This document shows, piece by piece, positions 49,162 to 57,970 of a DNA stretch of 64,000 bases. Within the stretch, counting starts at the first letter, position 1; the number at the start of each line of letters is the position of its first letter. Source of the DNA: Gammaproteobacteria bacterium (lineage in GTDB: Bacteria; Pseudomonadota; Gammaproteobacteria; Thiohalobacterales; Thiohalobacteraceae); assembly GCA_018819175.1 (NCBI GenBank), contig JAHJQQ010000007.1, positions 59,063 through 123,062 on the forward strand, written 5' to 3'. Below the pieces are notes generated by a model. It saw only the letters and a program-made list of their open reading frames with translations, was not told the DNA's origin and made no database searches. Position numbers and translations under genes: made by a program.

Positions 49162-49524
49162 TCACAGAATTTCGCGGGCAACAACCTCTACCCAATCATC
49201 CACAAGCTCCACGGCGACCGGTGTAAGAGTCTGTCCCGCACAAGGGCCACTGATACAGTGACCATCCTCGATCTTGAACAACGCGAAATGGGTCGCGCAC
49301 TGAATCAGAGTACGCTCCAGATTCAGGAATTGGCCTGGCTGCCAATCCAGGGGACTCCCGGTGTGTGGGCAGTGATTCACGTAGGCAAACACCCGGTTTC
49401 CGCGCCGCACTACAAAAACCTCCTCAACCGCACCGTCGTGCATGCGTAGCGTGAAACTGCGTGAGCCCGGATCAGTCAGATCATCCAGTCGGCACAGTCG
49501 CTGACGCGGAAATGATTCAGTCAT
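49162..49524 (-). CDS. Rieske [2Fe-2S] ferredoxin-type protein
   Basis: A protein of 120 residues from ATG 49524. The two cluster motifs are C-P-H in YVNHCPHTGSPLDW and C-x-T-H in LIQCATHFALFKIEDG, the short Rieske signature. It resembles the small NirD-like or ring-hydroxylase-ferredoxin type. Its ATG overlaps the stop of the sugar kinase frame by 8 bases, so the two were co-translated. The redox partner is unknown. Confidence 0.88.
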   Translation of the reverse strand: MTESFPRQRLCRLDDLTDPGSRSFTLRMHDGAVEEVFVVRRGNRVFAYVNHCPHTGSPLDWQPGQFLNLERTLIQCATHFALFKIEDGHCISGPCAGQTLTPVAVELVDDWVEVVAREIL

Positions 49525-50389
49525 GGATAAGTCCTGAAAAACCCTGTTGGCCGCACTTTCGCCCTGCCAACCGACAAGCGAATTGCAACGCATCGGCAAG
49601 GGGTAGGCCACGCAGCCGGGCATCGATAATACCCGCATTAAAAGTATCGCCCGCACCGAGCGTATCCACCAAGCGCGGCGGTGGAAACGCCGGACTGGCA
49701 TACAACGCGCCACCCGAATCCTGCGCTTGCGCACCTGCGTCACCTCAACTGCACACCAGATCGGCCTGCTGCGCCTGTGGACGCACCGCTGCGAATAATG
49801 CCGTCGCATCCAGATACTCACAGGCAGTGGCATAGGCCCGAGAAAACAGCAGTAGATCCGGCAGCATGAACAGCTGTTCAATATCCGGACGCTGCTTCTC
49901 AACTTCAACGGACAGTGGCAGATGCGGCGCCATCCGCCGGGCGTACCGCAGCATCTCTGCTGTCGCGTCGATATTGCGACCCTCGAAGTGCAGCCAATCG
50001 AATGCTGTCAGGTCAATGCCAACGAACTGTTCAAAATCGTATTCGGGGAGATCGCGATAATGCACGATGCTGCGCGAACCGGTGGCCTGACTCAACAGAA
50101 TATACGAGGTTGGATTTTTCCCGCCCGGCAGATGCCGGCAATACTGGAGATCGATGTTATGGGCCATGAGATCCGAGCGGATAAACGCTGCATCCGTCTC
50201 CTCGGCCAAGGCGCCACCCCAACTGCAGGCGTGCCCCAACTGACTCAACACCACTAACGTATTAGTGGCATTGCCGCCACGCGCCACCCGCTGACCCAGC
50301 GCACGTGTCTCGCTGTCTTCGGCTGGATACGCAGCGACCAAATTGACAATGTCGAGGGTAGCAATACCGATTGCGAGGATGCGAGCCAT
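49517..50389 (-). pseudogene. PfkB family (ketohexokinase-like) sugar kinase with an in-frame TGA
   Basis: A 290-codon frame interrupted only by one TGA at 49745-49747 (codon 215). The upstream part has the kinase start MARILAIGIATLDIVNLV and VARGGNATNTLVVLSQLG; the downstream part has the catalytic loop LVDTLGAGDTFNAGIIDARL. The TGA stands where relatives have a Trp (reading DLVCS-stop-GDAGAQAQ), so a single TGG to TGA change explains it; there is no frameshift. Without readthrough the product lacks the catalytic Asp and should be dead. Alternative: a sequencing error or low-level UGA readthrough. The Rieske gene overlaps its end. Confidence 0.85.
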
Positions 50390-50445
50390 AATGGCGCGCA
50401 GTGTAGTCGATCAGAGGGGCATTTTCAGCTGCCAGAAAGGCGCAA

Positions 50446-53400
50446 TCAGTATTCGCGGACGACCCGGAAGCCCAGATCATCGCTGCGCATACTGGACAGT
50501 TGCTGATCACGCTTGGTAAGACGCAAGGTGTTCGCCGGGCTATTGAAACCGCCGCCACGAACAACATGGCGCGTGCAACCGACGGTGTTCCAGGCGCTAC
50601 CATCGCTCGGCGCACCTTCATAACTCGGGTGATAACAATCTTGCACCCACTCGGCAACATTGCCGGAGCTGTCATGCAGACCAAGCGGGTTGGCCGCAAA
50701 ACTACCAACGGGTCCTGACTGATGTGCATCCCATTCGCTGCCGCAATTAAAGCAGTTAGCGCGCCCTTCGCCCGGACTATTCCCCCACCAATACAGTGTG
50801 CGAGCGGTACCACCGGCGGCATATTCCCATTCAGCCTCAGTCGCCAGGCGATAACGTTTGCCTGTCTGCTCAGACAGCCAACGTGTATAGGTCAGCGCCT
50901 CTTCCCAGCTGACATTGATAACGGGACGCTGTCCACGCCCCCAGCCTTTGTCGTCCGGCATGGCACGGCCGGTCATGCGGGCGAAGGCATCGTATTCGTC
51001 AAACGTGACTTCATATTTACCAATCGCGAACCGTGGCAACTGCACATCATGTTTGGGGCGCTCATCGAAATCCAATGAACTGGCACCACTTCCCATGGAA
51101 TAACTGGCAGCTGGAATATCGATCAGTAACGGACCGCTACTACCGTCGCTCAAACGGTCACTCAGCTCACGCAGCTTGGCCACCGGCTCGACCGCAGGAG
51201 TTCTTGCTTCAGCCTTGGTGATAACGGGTGCTGCGACAACCTTTTTTTCCGGCTCAGCTGTCTTCACGGCGGGTAAAGATTGAGTCGGTGAGACGGTCAT
51301 GGGGGCGGGCGTCGCAACGACCGGCTCGACCGTTCCCGGCACCGGTGCGGATTGCCCGTACCAGAGTGCACCGCCAGCGCCGATCATGCCCAGCAGCAAT
51401 CCGGCTGCCAAGCCCATCCAGAGCCCCCCTCTACGCGCGGGGGCATCCTCTTGCAGAACTGTAGTCTGTACAGGGACGTCCTGCACAGACTGACGCAGTT
51501 GCTGTGCCTGTAATTCATTACGTAGCTGTGCAACTTCCTGCTGAGATTTCTCACGCAGTTGCGTGGCTTCCTCGACGCGGCACTGAACATCGGCAAGCTG
51601 CACACGCAGCGCGGCCAATTCATCGCTACCTTGCTCGGCCGCGGCAGTGGTCTCCGATAGCGCATGTTCGCGCCACTGCTCGGCATCAGCGCGCGCATGA
51701 CTCGCTTCCTCGCGCGCACCATCCAGCAACAGACGGAGCTTTTCGAGCTCTTCGTTGACCGAGCCGCCAGCACTCACCTTGCGGGCTGCTTTCAGTTCTT
51801 CCTTTATCTGCTGCAACTGCTTTTGCGTGGCCTCGATATCGGTAGTCGTGGCCATGCGTAACTGCTCCAGTTCCGCTGCCAACGCCTGTTGCTGAGACTT
51901 CGCAGTCGCCCGCGCCTCAGCCAGTTGCTCTGTAAGCGCTTTCTCTGCGGCACGCGCCTCGACTAATGACTGCTCACTTTCCTCCAACGCGGTTTTTGCC
52001 TGATCCAGCGCCTCTCTTTGTTGTTTCTGCACAGCATTGAATTCAGATTGCGTGGCCTGCTCGAGGTTGCCGCGTTCGGCCATTTGCCGCGCCAATGCCG
52101 TACGCGCACTCTCCAGCTCAGACTTCAAATCTTTCAGTTGAATTTCCTGCTCAGCACGCACTCGCTGCTCAGTCTCGGCGATCGCTTTGCGTTGTTCCAC
52201 CTGCGCCGTTTCCAGGCGCGTTTGAGCATCACTCGCAGCCTGCGTCATTTCATTCAGACGCGCCTCGATTTCCAGACGACCGGCATCCGCTGCGCGCAAC
52301 TGATCCTGCGCGATCCGCAATTCCTCGCGCGCATTGGCCAGCGACTGCATCTGCTCATCATGACTGGATGCCGCATCGCTTTGTTGCATTGCCAACTGAT
52401 CGAGCTGCTCACGCGCCTCCACCAAAGCACGTTCCGCGGTATCGCGCTGCGCCTGTAATTCGATCAGCGCCTGTTGCTGTTCCGCCTTACCCTGCTCAGC
52501 CACCGAACAGGCCTCAGCCAAGGAGGCTTCCAGCGCCTGTATGCGTTGTTCTGATTCGGACACAAGTTCAGTCTGGGTCTGGGACAAAGCCGCAAGTTCA
52601 GCATGCGTTGCATCCAATTCCGCCTGGCGTTCAGCCAAAACCTGAAGCTGCGCCTGTTCAGCTGCAGCCAACTTAGCTTCGAGCTCAGCCGTCGCTGTTT
52701 GTGCGGCTGAATAGTCAGCTTGCAGTGTCTCTGTCGTTTGCTGTGCGGTTTTCAACTCGCGCTGCGCCTCTTCGAGCCGAAGCTGCAGGCCACTAACCGC
52801 ATCCGATTGGTTTTCCGTGCTGTGTTCAAGTGCGTCGACCCGCGCCGCGGCCGCGGCCAGTTTTGCATCAACCTCAAGCCGCTCTACCTGCAGACGATCA
52901 CGCTCGGCGACCAGTACATCAAGTTGACTGCGGATTTCTGTCAGCGCTGCAGCCTGCGACTGAGCCTGTTCAGCCGACTGCGTCTCTAAGTCCTGTAAAC
53001 GCTCCTGTGACTGTTCCAGCGCCGTCTGCATATCCTGCCGTTCACGGATCAGCTGCGCCTGAGTATTCTGAAGTGATACCTGTTCCTGCTGGGCAGTCGC
53101 AAGCTGCTGACGCAACGCTGACAACGAGGATTCCAGATGCTGAACCTGCTCACCTGCATCCGCCTGCAGCTCTTCGACATGCTGTTGCGTCTGCTTCAGC
53201 TCAGCCTGCAATGCAGCCTGCTCGCGCGCAGCGGCCTCCTGCTGAGCCTGCAGCGCATCCCGTTCAGCAACCAACCCAGCCTGAGCCGCATTGGCAATCT
53301 CAATCTCCGCACGCAGGCGTTCCACTTCCGCAGTAGCTCCGGCGACTGCCGAGTCCTGCGCCTCGCGCATCGCTGCGAGTTCGCTGGCCGCCGCCTCGGC

Positions 53401-55446
53401 CTTTGCCTGGTGTTCCGCTTTGATCTGGTCAAGCTCTGTCGTGAGCGACTCAATCTTTGCCTGCAACTCAGCTTGTGTCTGCTGATCGGATTGCTGAGCG
53501 TCATTCGCAGATGCAAGGCGTGCCGCCATGTCAGCCTGCTCGGCTTGCGCGGCCTGCAACTGTTCACGCAACTCGGCAGCTTGCTGGTCAGCAATCGACT
53601 GCGCATTTGCCAATTCCTGTTTATAGGTGGCGTCAAGCTCAGTTTGCGCCTGCTGCGCATGCTCCAATGCACTGGTCGCCGCCTGCAAGGCAACTTCCAA
53701 CTCATTCACCCGACGCGTTAAATCGGTCTGCGCCTGCGTACCCTGCTGGTTAGCCTGATTGAGTTGCGCTTCAAGGGCGTTGATCTGAGCCAGACGTTCA
53801 TCGGCTTGACTGGCCTGCGTTTGCAGCGCCGCTAGCTGGTCTTGGAGCTTGCTATGGGCCGCTTCGGCCTCGGCGACGCGCCGCACATCATCCTGATGCG
53901 CCGCCTCCAGTTCGGAAAGACGGCCTTTAAGTTCCGTGAGCTCAGTTTTTAACTGATGTTCCTCAGCGTGACGCTCAGCTAGCTCAGCTTCCAGCGCTAT
54001 GCGCTGCTCGCGTAGCGCCTGATCCGCCTGCTGTTCAGCACCTTTGACACCATCCTTGGCAGCCAGCAGTTTGCTTTGTGCTGCTGCAGTCTCTTTGCGA
54101 GCCTCTGCCAGAGACTGTTCCAGTTCCAGGATTTGCTCCCGTGCCTCTTCGCGCACCCGCTCCAGATCCTGCTGCAGATCGCCAATGCGCGTTGACAACT
54201 GCGCCTGTGCCGACTCCATCTTTTGCTTGTCAGCTTGCAGTGATTCAACTTGGCCCTGCAACGCCGTTATTTCACCCGTATCCGGCGTGACAGCTGCCAC
54301 AGGCACTTCATCGGCCTGCACAGGTGCCGCATGCGGCTTTAGAGTAACCACCTCTGCCGAGGAGGCAGGCTCAGAGACTGTTGCCGCATTACCCCCCAAA
54401 ACCTCCGCGGGGACGCCACCCAATCCGTCGCTGAGAACGTACACGTCAAAACCACGCTGACTGAGGACAAACGCGGCGCTGGCACTGCGCCGACTGGTAT
54501 CACAACAGACGATGTATTTACTGCCGGCATCCAGGCCATTGGCCTCAAGACGCAGGGCAGACAGCGGAATATTGCGGCTGTCAGGTATATGGACGTTTTC
54601 GAATTCGCCGGGTAGGCGCACATCCAGCCAGACGGCCCCCTTCTTAACCAGCTCCGCGGCTTCCGGGTAGGACAGTTTATTGAGCAGAGGCTCCTTGAGC
54701 AGCTCGACGAAATCTTTCTTCGCCAGCCGCATCAGGGTGCCATCGGAAATCATGGTGATAGTCGCGTTGCGCTTGGCATCCGACACCAGGGCATCTTCAC
54801 CAAAGGCATCGCCGTCGCCCAGCTCTGCCAATTTGACCTCTTTGGCATTCGGCGAGGGCTTGCGCGAGACCATACAGCGCCCGTTTTTGATGATATAAAA
54901 ATAATCGCCCTCCCCCCCCTGCTGGATAATCACCTCACCAGCGCTCACGGGAATAGACTCGACGCGCATCAATAGGCGCTGAATATTGGAGGGAGGAAGC
55001 TTAAGAAAGGCCTGTGACTGGAGGATCCGAGTCATCCAATCGTCGTCTTCGTCATCGTCGATTTCGGAGACTTCGTAACCTGACGACTGATCCCAGGTGA
55101 GCATGATATCCAGCAGACTGGAATCCACCCGCGCTACGACCAGATTGGTTTTGGCGCGCGCGGTGACCTGACGCGGCTGCTGATGTGCCAAGGGGTGCCG
55201 ACTGGCATCGCTGCCTGCGGTAACAGAACCTACGACGTCATTACCTGACAGGAGGCTGATCTCGCCTTCGAGCAAATAGACCGACTGATTGTCCCGCTCA
55301 CCTTCCTTGAAAACGAGGCGGCCGGCACGAATTTCTTCCACAACAGTCTTCTGCGCCACTTCGTTGAAGTGCACCGGAGACAATGCATTGAACGGGACGA
55401 GAACCTGAAGTGTTCTTTTGTCGTTAATTTTGTGCGCCGCACCCAT
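50446..55446 (-). CDS. Giant multidomain membrane protein: cNMP-binding-like x2, rhodanese, coiled coil, TM, SUMF1/FGE-like
   Basis: A protein of 1666 residues. Order: (1) a degenerate cyclic-nucleotide-binding-like fold, about 18-118; (2) a second with a recognisable phosphate-binding cassette DAFGEDALVSDAKRNAT, about 140-250; (3) a rhodanese domain, about 255-350, with AVWLDVRLPGEFENVHIPDS and loop CCDTSRRS (Cys315); (4) Ala/Gln/Glu-rich coiled coil, about 395-1335; (5) one membrane helix, about 1342-1364 (GLWMGLAAGLLLGMIGAGG); (6) a Pro/Val-rich linker and a SUMF1/FGE-type domain, about 1438-1666 (EVTFDEYDAF, RLATEAEWEYAAGG, GNVAEWVQDCY, RGGGFN). The cysteine pair of true formylglycine-generating enzymes is missing. 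With Lys/Arg-poor flanks the N-terminus is likely cytoplasmic and the lectin-like C-terminal domain periplasmic (inference). I know no described protein with this architecture. Confidence 0.9.
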   Translation of the reverse strand: MGAAHKINDKRTLQVLVPFNALSPVHFNEVAQKTVVEEIRAGRLVFKEGERDNQSVYLLEGEISLLSGNDVVGSVTAGSDASRHPLAHQQPRQVTARAKTNLVVARVDSSLLDIMLTWDQSSGYEVSEIDDDEDDDWMTRILQSQAFLKLPPSNIQRLLMRVESIPVSAGEVIIQQGGEGDYFYIIKNGRCMVSRKPSPNAKEVKLAELGDGDAFGEDALVSDAKRNATITMISDGTLMRLAKKDFVELLKEPLLNKLSYPEAAELVKKGAVWLDVRLPGEFENVHIPDSRNIPLSALRLEANGLDAGSKYIVCCDTSRRSASAAFVLSQRGFDVYVLSDGLGGVPAEVLGGNAATVSEPASSAEVVTLKPHAAPVQADEVPVAAVTPDTGEITALQGQVESLQADKQKMESAQAQLSTRIGDLQQDLERVREEAREQILELEQSLAEARKETAAAQSKLLAAKDGVKGAEQQADQALREQRIALEAELAERHAEEHQLKTELTELKGRLSELEAAHQDDVRRVAEAEAAHSKLQDQLAALQTQASQADERLAQINALEAQLNQANQQGTQAQTDLTRRVNELEVALQAATSALEHAQQAQTELDATYKQELANAQSIADQQAAELREQLQAAQAEQADMAARLASANDAQQSDQQTQAELQAKIESLTTELDQIKAEHQAKAEAAASELAAMREAQDSAVAGATAEVERLRAEIEIANAAQAGLVAERDALQAQQEAAAREQAALQAELKQTQQHVEELQADAGEQVQHLESSLSALRQQLATAQQEQVSLQNTQAQLIRERQDMQTALEQSQERLQDLETQSAEQAQSQAAALTEIRSQLDVLVAERDRLQVERLEVDAKLAAAAARVDALEHSTENQSDAVSGLQLRLEEAQRELKTAQQTTETLQADYSAAQTATAELEAKLAAAEQAQLQVLAERQAELDATHAELAALSQTQTELVSESEQRIQALEASLAEACSVAEQGKAEQQQALIELQAQRDTAERALVEAREQLDQLAMQQSDAASSHDEQMQSLANAREELRIAQDQLRAADAGRLEIEARLNEMTQAASDAQTRLETAQVEQRKAIAETEQRVRAEQEIQLKDLKSELESARTALARQMAERGNLEQATQSEFNAVQKQQREALDQAKTALEESEQSLVEARAAEKALTEQLAEARATAKSQQQALAAELEQLRMATTTDIEATQKQLQQIKEELKAARKVSAGGSVNEELEKLRLLLDGAREEASHARADAEQWREHALSETTAAAEQGSDELAALRVQLADVQCRVEEATQLREKSQQEVAQLRNELQAQQLRQSVQDVPVQTTVLQEDAPARRGGLWMGLAAGLLLGMIGAGGALWYGQSAPVPGTVEPVVATPAPMTVSPTQSLPAVKTAEPEKKVVAAPVITKAEARTPAVEPVAKLRELSDRLSDGSSGPLLIDIPAASYSMGSGASSLDFDERPKHDVQLPRFAIGKYEVTFDEYDAFARMTGRAMPDDKGWGRGQRPVINVSWEEALTYTRWLSEQTGKRYRLATEAEWEYAAGGTARTLYWWGNSPGEGRANCFNCGSEWDAHQSGPVGSFAANPLGLHDSSGNVAEWVQDCYHPSYEGAPSDGSAWNTVGCTRHVVRGGGFNSPANTLRLTKRDQQLSSMRSDDLGFRVVREY

Positions 55447-55841
55447 ACCTACTCAGCCGCGAGGAATCTTAAAAATCAATAAATTAGTCAAACAGATGGG
55501 GCCACATACCCTACCGATTATCTAGCGGCCACAACAACTAATGCTTAAGCGATTTGGCGCCCTAATGCGCCAGCCATGATCCCTGCACGCAAGATCTCGG
55601 CCAGGCACCTGGTTACTATTGCCGAACGCCGCAAAAATGCGAACGGCGTCACATTTCATAATCCCGCCGCGCAGGCAAATATTCGAGTCACCACATCGGC
55701 TGCAAACTCTCCCCAAACTGACTGGCCCTTACTCCCTGCACAGGTTACAACGAGTACCAACATGATCCGACCCGGACCAACAAACGGGGCGAGAGTATCC
55801 GGCTCCTACAACCACCCTTCCATAAATATCGACAGCCCCTA
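55447..55841. other. Gene-poor segment before the HU gene
   Basis: No convincing gene. A short open frame at 55576-55842 lacks a ribosome-binding site and family resemblance. The miniature element at 55842 and another 380 bases follow before the HU gene; a perfect palindrome CTGTAATTACAG lies at 56134-56145 and could be a regulator site. Confidence 0.5.
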
Positions 55842-55984
55842 AGGAACCTCTGATCAAGTTGATCAAACGAGCAGATGCAAGGCGCAGCCGGGTGAAAAAG
55901 CGGAGTTTACACGGCGTAAATGAGCATTTTGAGGCCGGTTGCAACACAGCAGCTGCCGCTTCAGCGACTTGATCAGAGGTTCCT
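55842..55984. mobile_element. Miniature inverted-repeat element, 143 bp (short form)
   Basis: Termini AGGAACCTCTGATCAAG and CTTGATCAGAGGTTCCT, with a TA duplication at 55840-55841 and 55985-55986. The interior is the same type as 15570-15788 and 26628-26834 but lacks the 64-bp ACTCGAAG...CACCGAGT module, going straight from GCAGCCGGGTG to AAAAAGCGGAG. Confidence 0.82.
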
Positions 55985-56364
55985 TAAGGTCAAATCGCAC
56001 TCAAATAACAGCCTGAATGAGAGATCCAAATAAGGGTTAAATCGACGTCTCACAATCTGCTGAGACGCACATTCAGATCGGTTACTCAGACACAAGCATG
56101 CATGGGAGCATTACCCTAAATATCAAAAAACACCTGTAATTACAGCCTAAAAACATGATCGCGTCTGCCAGAGATCAAGCGACATCAGGACTCAGGAAAG
56201 CATATCTTTACGCCAGCAGACCACATGCGACCCGTTTTCCTCGCCAAGCCGATGCGCAGAAAATACTGTTATTCCAGGCTGAAAAGCCTTCCACTACAGA
56301 AATATTGTGCTATCTTATCCCGCGTTAGTTCACGATATGCTGGAAACACAGAGGAGCACATTGA

Positions 56365-56724
56365 ATGGCTGCGAAGAAAAAAGCTGGTAAGACCGCCAAA
56401 AAGAATGCCGCTAAGGCATCGAATTCCCCGACAACCAAATCTGAAGCCTTAAGCTATATCGCCGATCAGACCGGACTGACCAAGAAAGACGTTGGTTCTG
56501 TCTTTGAAACCCTGAGCGGATTGATCAAGCGCGACCTGAAGAAAAATGGTCCGGGCGTATTCTCGGTACCTGGCTTGATGAAGATCAAAGTTGTGCGCAA
56601 GCCGGCCACCAAGGCCCGCAAAGGTATCAACCCCTTCACCGGCGAAGAGACTGTTTTCAAGGCCAAACCGGCCCGTAACGTGGTCAAAATCGCTGCACTG
56701 AAGGCACTCAAGGATATGGTCTAA
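56365..56724 (+). CDS. HU/IHF family DNA-binding protein with Lys/Ala-rich N-terminal tail
   Basis: A protein of 119 residues after an AGGAGCACATTGA site. Residues 1-22 (AAKKKAGKTAKKNAAKA) resemble an H1 tail; from about 25 the HU fold follows: SEALSYIADQTGLTKKDVGS, FSVPGLMKIKVVRKPATKAR (DNA-binding arms region, usually with Pro at the tip: RKGINPFTGE) and a C-terminal VVKIAALKALKDMV. A nucleoid protein. Inverted repeats GCCGATTTTCGGC and CAGTGCA/TGCACTG follow the stop without a T-tract. Confidence 0.92.
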   Translation: MAAKKKAGKTAKKNAAKASNSPTTKSEALSYIADQTGLTKKDVGSVFETLSGLIKRDLKKNGPGVFSVPGLMKIKVVRKPATKARKGINPFTGEETVFKAKPARNVVKIAALKALKDMV

Positions 56725-56849
56725 GCCGATTTTCGGCATTGCAGTGCAAGAATGCACTGGCTGTTGGGTGCGGGGAGTCTACCCTGGATTCCCCGCCCTA
56801 ATCTTCTTGTCGCCGCCGGTCAGTACCTCAACACAAGCACTCTCTACGG

Positions 56850-57326
56850 TCATAACGACACTCCGCGCGCCTCCAGCACCCGGTGTTTTGCCTGCATCAG
56901 CTGACGATGACTCAGATGCAACAGGTCCGCCAGCTTGCGCATCAGCGCTTCTTCGTATTTATCCAGCGCCCCATCCACATAGGCAACCTGCCAGAGCATC
57001 TCGATCATGCGAATTTTGTCTGGCTGCGACAGCGCCGTATCGATAGCCCGGGTAAATTCGTACAGCGAAACCGACTCACGCACCTCATCCTCACCCAGCT
57101 CCGCAAGCTGCGCGGCTTCCTGAGGCGAGAGATTGAACTCCTTGATCAACAGCGCCACGACATGGTCACGCTCGCTTTCCTGCATATCGAAATCGGCCCG
57201 TACCATTTCTATCAGCAACGCGGAGGTCGCCAACTGCAGCTGATGCTCATGCGACTGGCTGGCTGTGTCAGTCGGGGAAACCACCGTAACGAACTCATCG
57301 AAAAATAGTCGAAAGGATTTCAACAT
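56850..57326 (-). CDS. TerB family protein
   Basis: A protein of 158 residues, all helical. ATSALLIEMVRADFDMQESE and MLWQVAYVDGALDKYEEALM are the paired DxD-bearing halves of the TerB-like domain, which binds metal or serves as a membrane-stress adaptor. No tellurite operon is nearby. It converges with the HU gene. Confidence 0.88.
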   Translation of the reverse strand: MLKSFRLFFDEFVTVVSPTDTASQSHEHQLQLATSALLIEMVRADFDMQESERDHVVALLIKEFNLSPQEAAQLAELGEDEVRESVSLYEFTRAIDTALSQPDKIRMIEMLWQVAYVDGALDKYEEALMRKLADLLHLSHRQLMQAKHRVLEARGVSL

Positions 57327-57475
57327 ACCATTATCTCTCTCTTTCCGTCCCCACTCATGTCTTCAAATCCCTGATAGATTCCACACCCACTGGTTCCTGA
57401 ACACGCTTCCGGGGATTCGGTCAGGCCGCTTCGGCCTGTATACTGCGGCGACAGATTATCAACCAGAAAGCGACT

Positions 57476-57970
57476 ATGGCCAGCAGCGAGCGGATCAGCA
57501 AACACAAACAGGTTACCCTGCAGTACAGCCTAACCACAGGTAATGGTGCGGAAATCCGCGCCGCCAGCAGCAAGCCCATCTACTATATCCAGGGCTGCGG
57601 TAATCTGTTCCCAAAGCTGGAGACCGCTCTTGAGGGTCTGTCTGTCGGTGAATTGGTGCGAGTTCGACTGCTTCCTGACGATGCCTTCGGACGTCGCGAC
57701 ACCGAGTTACTGCACGAAGTGCCATTAGATGCCTTGCCGCCCGGCGAAGATATCGCCACTGGCAAAACACTGGTCGGACAGGACGAACAGGGCAATGCCG
57801 TCAATTTTCGTATCACCGCAATTGAGAACGGCCTGGTAAAGCTTGACGCCAACCATCCGCTGGCGGGTGAGACCTTGATCTTCGAGATTGAAATTCAGGG
57901 CATCCGAGACGCGAGCGCAGCGGAAATCGCGCAGGCGGAATCCTTAGGCCTTCAACCCCGCATCGATTGA
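57476..57970 (+). CDS. FKBP-type peptidyl-prolyl isomerase, SlyD-like
   Basis: A protein of 164 residues. The FKBP core is split by an insert-in-flap domain, as in SlyD: QVTLQYSLTTGNGAEI and YIQGCGNLFPKLETALEGLS at the N-terminus, then VPLDALPPGEDIATGKTL in the insert and FRITAIENGLVKLDANHPL closing. No His-rich tail, so it is not SlyD proper but FkpB/SlpA-like. Its last 19 bases overlap the end of the convergent S8 protease gene. Confidence 0.92.
   Translation: MASSERISKHKQVTLQYSLTTGNGAEIRAASSKPIYYIQGCGNLFPKLETALEGLSVGELVRVRLLPDDAFGRRDTELLHEVPLDALPPGEDIATGKTLVGQDEQGNAVNFRITAIENGLVKLDANHPLAGETLIFEIEIQGIRDASAAEIAQAESLGLQPRID

Noticed and set aside
49745..49747. Selenocysteine codon in the sugar kinase
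   Set aside because: Relatives have Trp, not Cys or Sec, at this place, and no SECIS-like stem or sel gene is seen nearby.
50446..51135. Active formylglycine-generating enzyme
   Set aside because: The C-terminal domain reads RGGGFNSPANTLRLTKRD where true enzymes have a Cys-x4-Cys pair; no sulfatase gene is nearby.
50446..51200. Diversity-generating retroelement: lectin-like C-terminal domain here plus an Avd-like four-helix protein at 29277
   Set aside because: No reverse transcriptase and no template/variable repeat pair is visible, and the two genes are 20 kb apart.
55576..55842. Possible small gene of 88 codons upstream of the HU gene
   Set aside because: No ribosome-binding site, no recognisable family and an end at the border of a mobile element.
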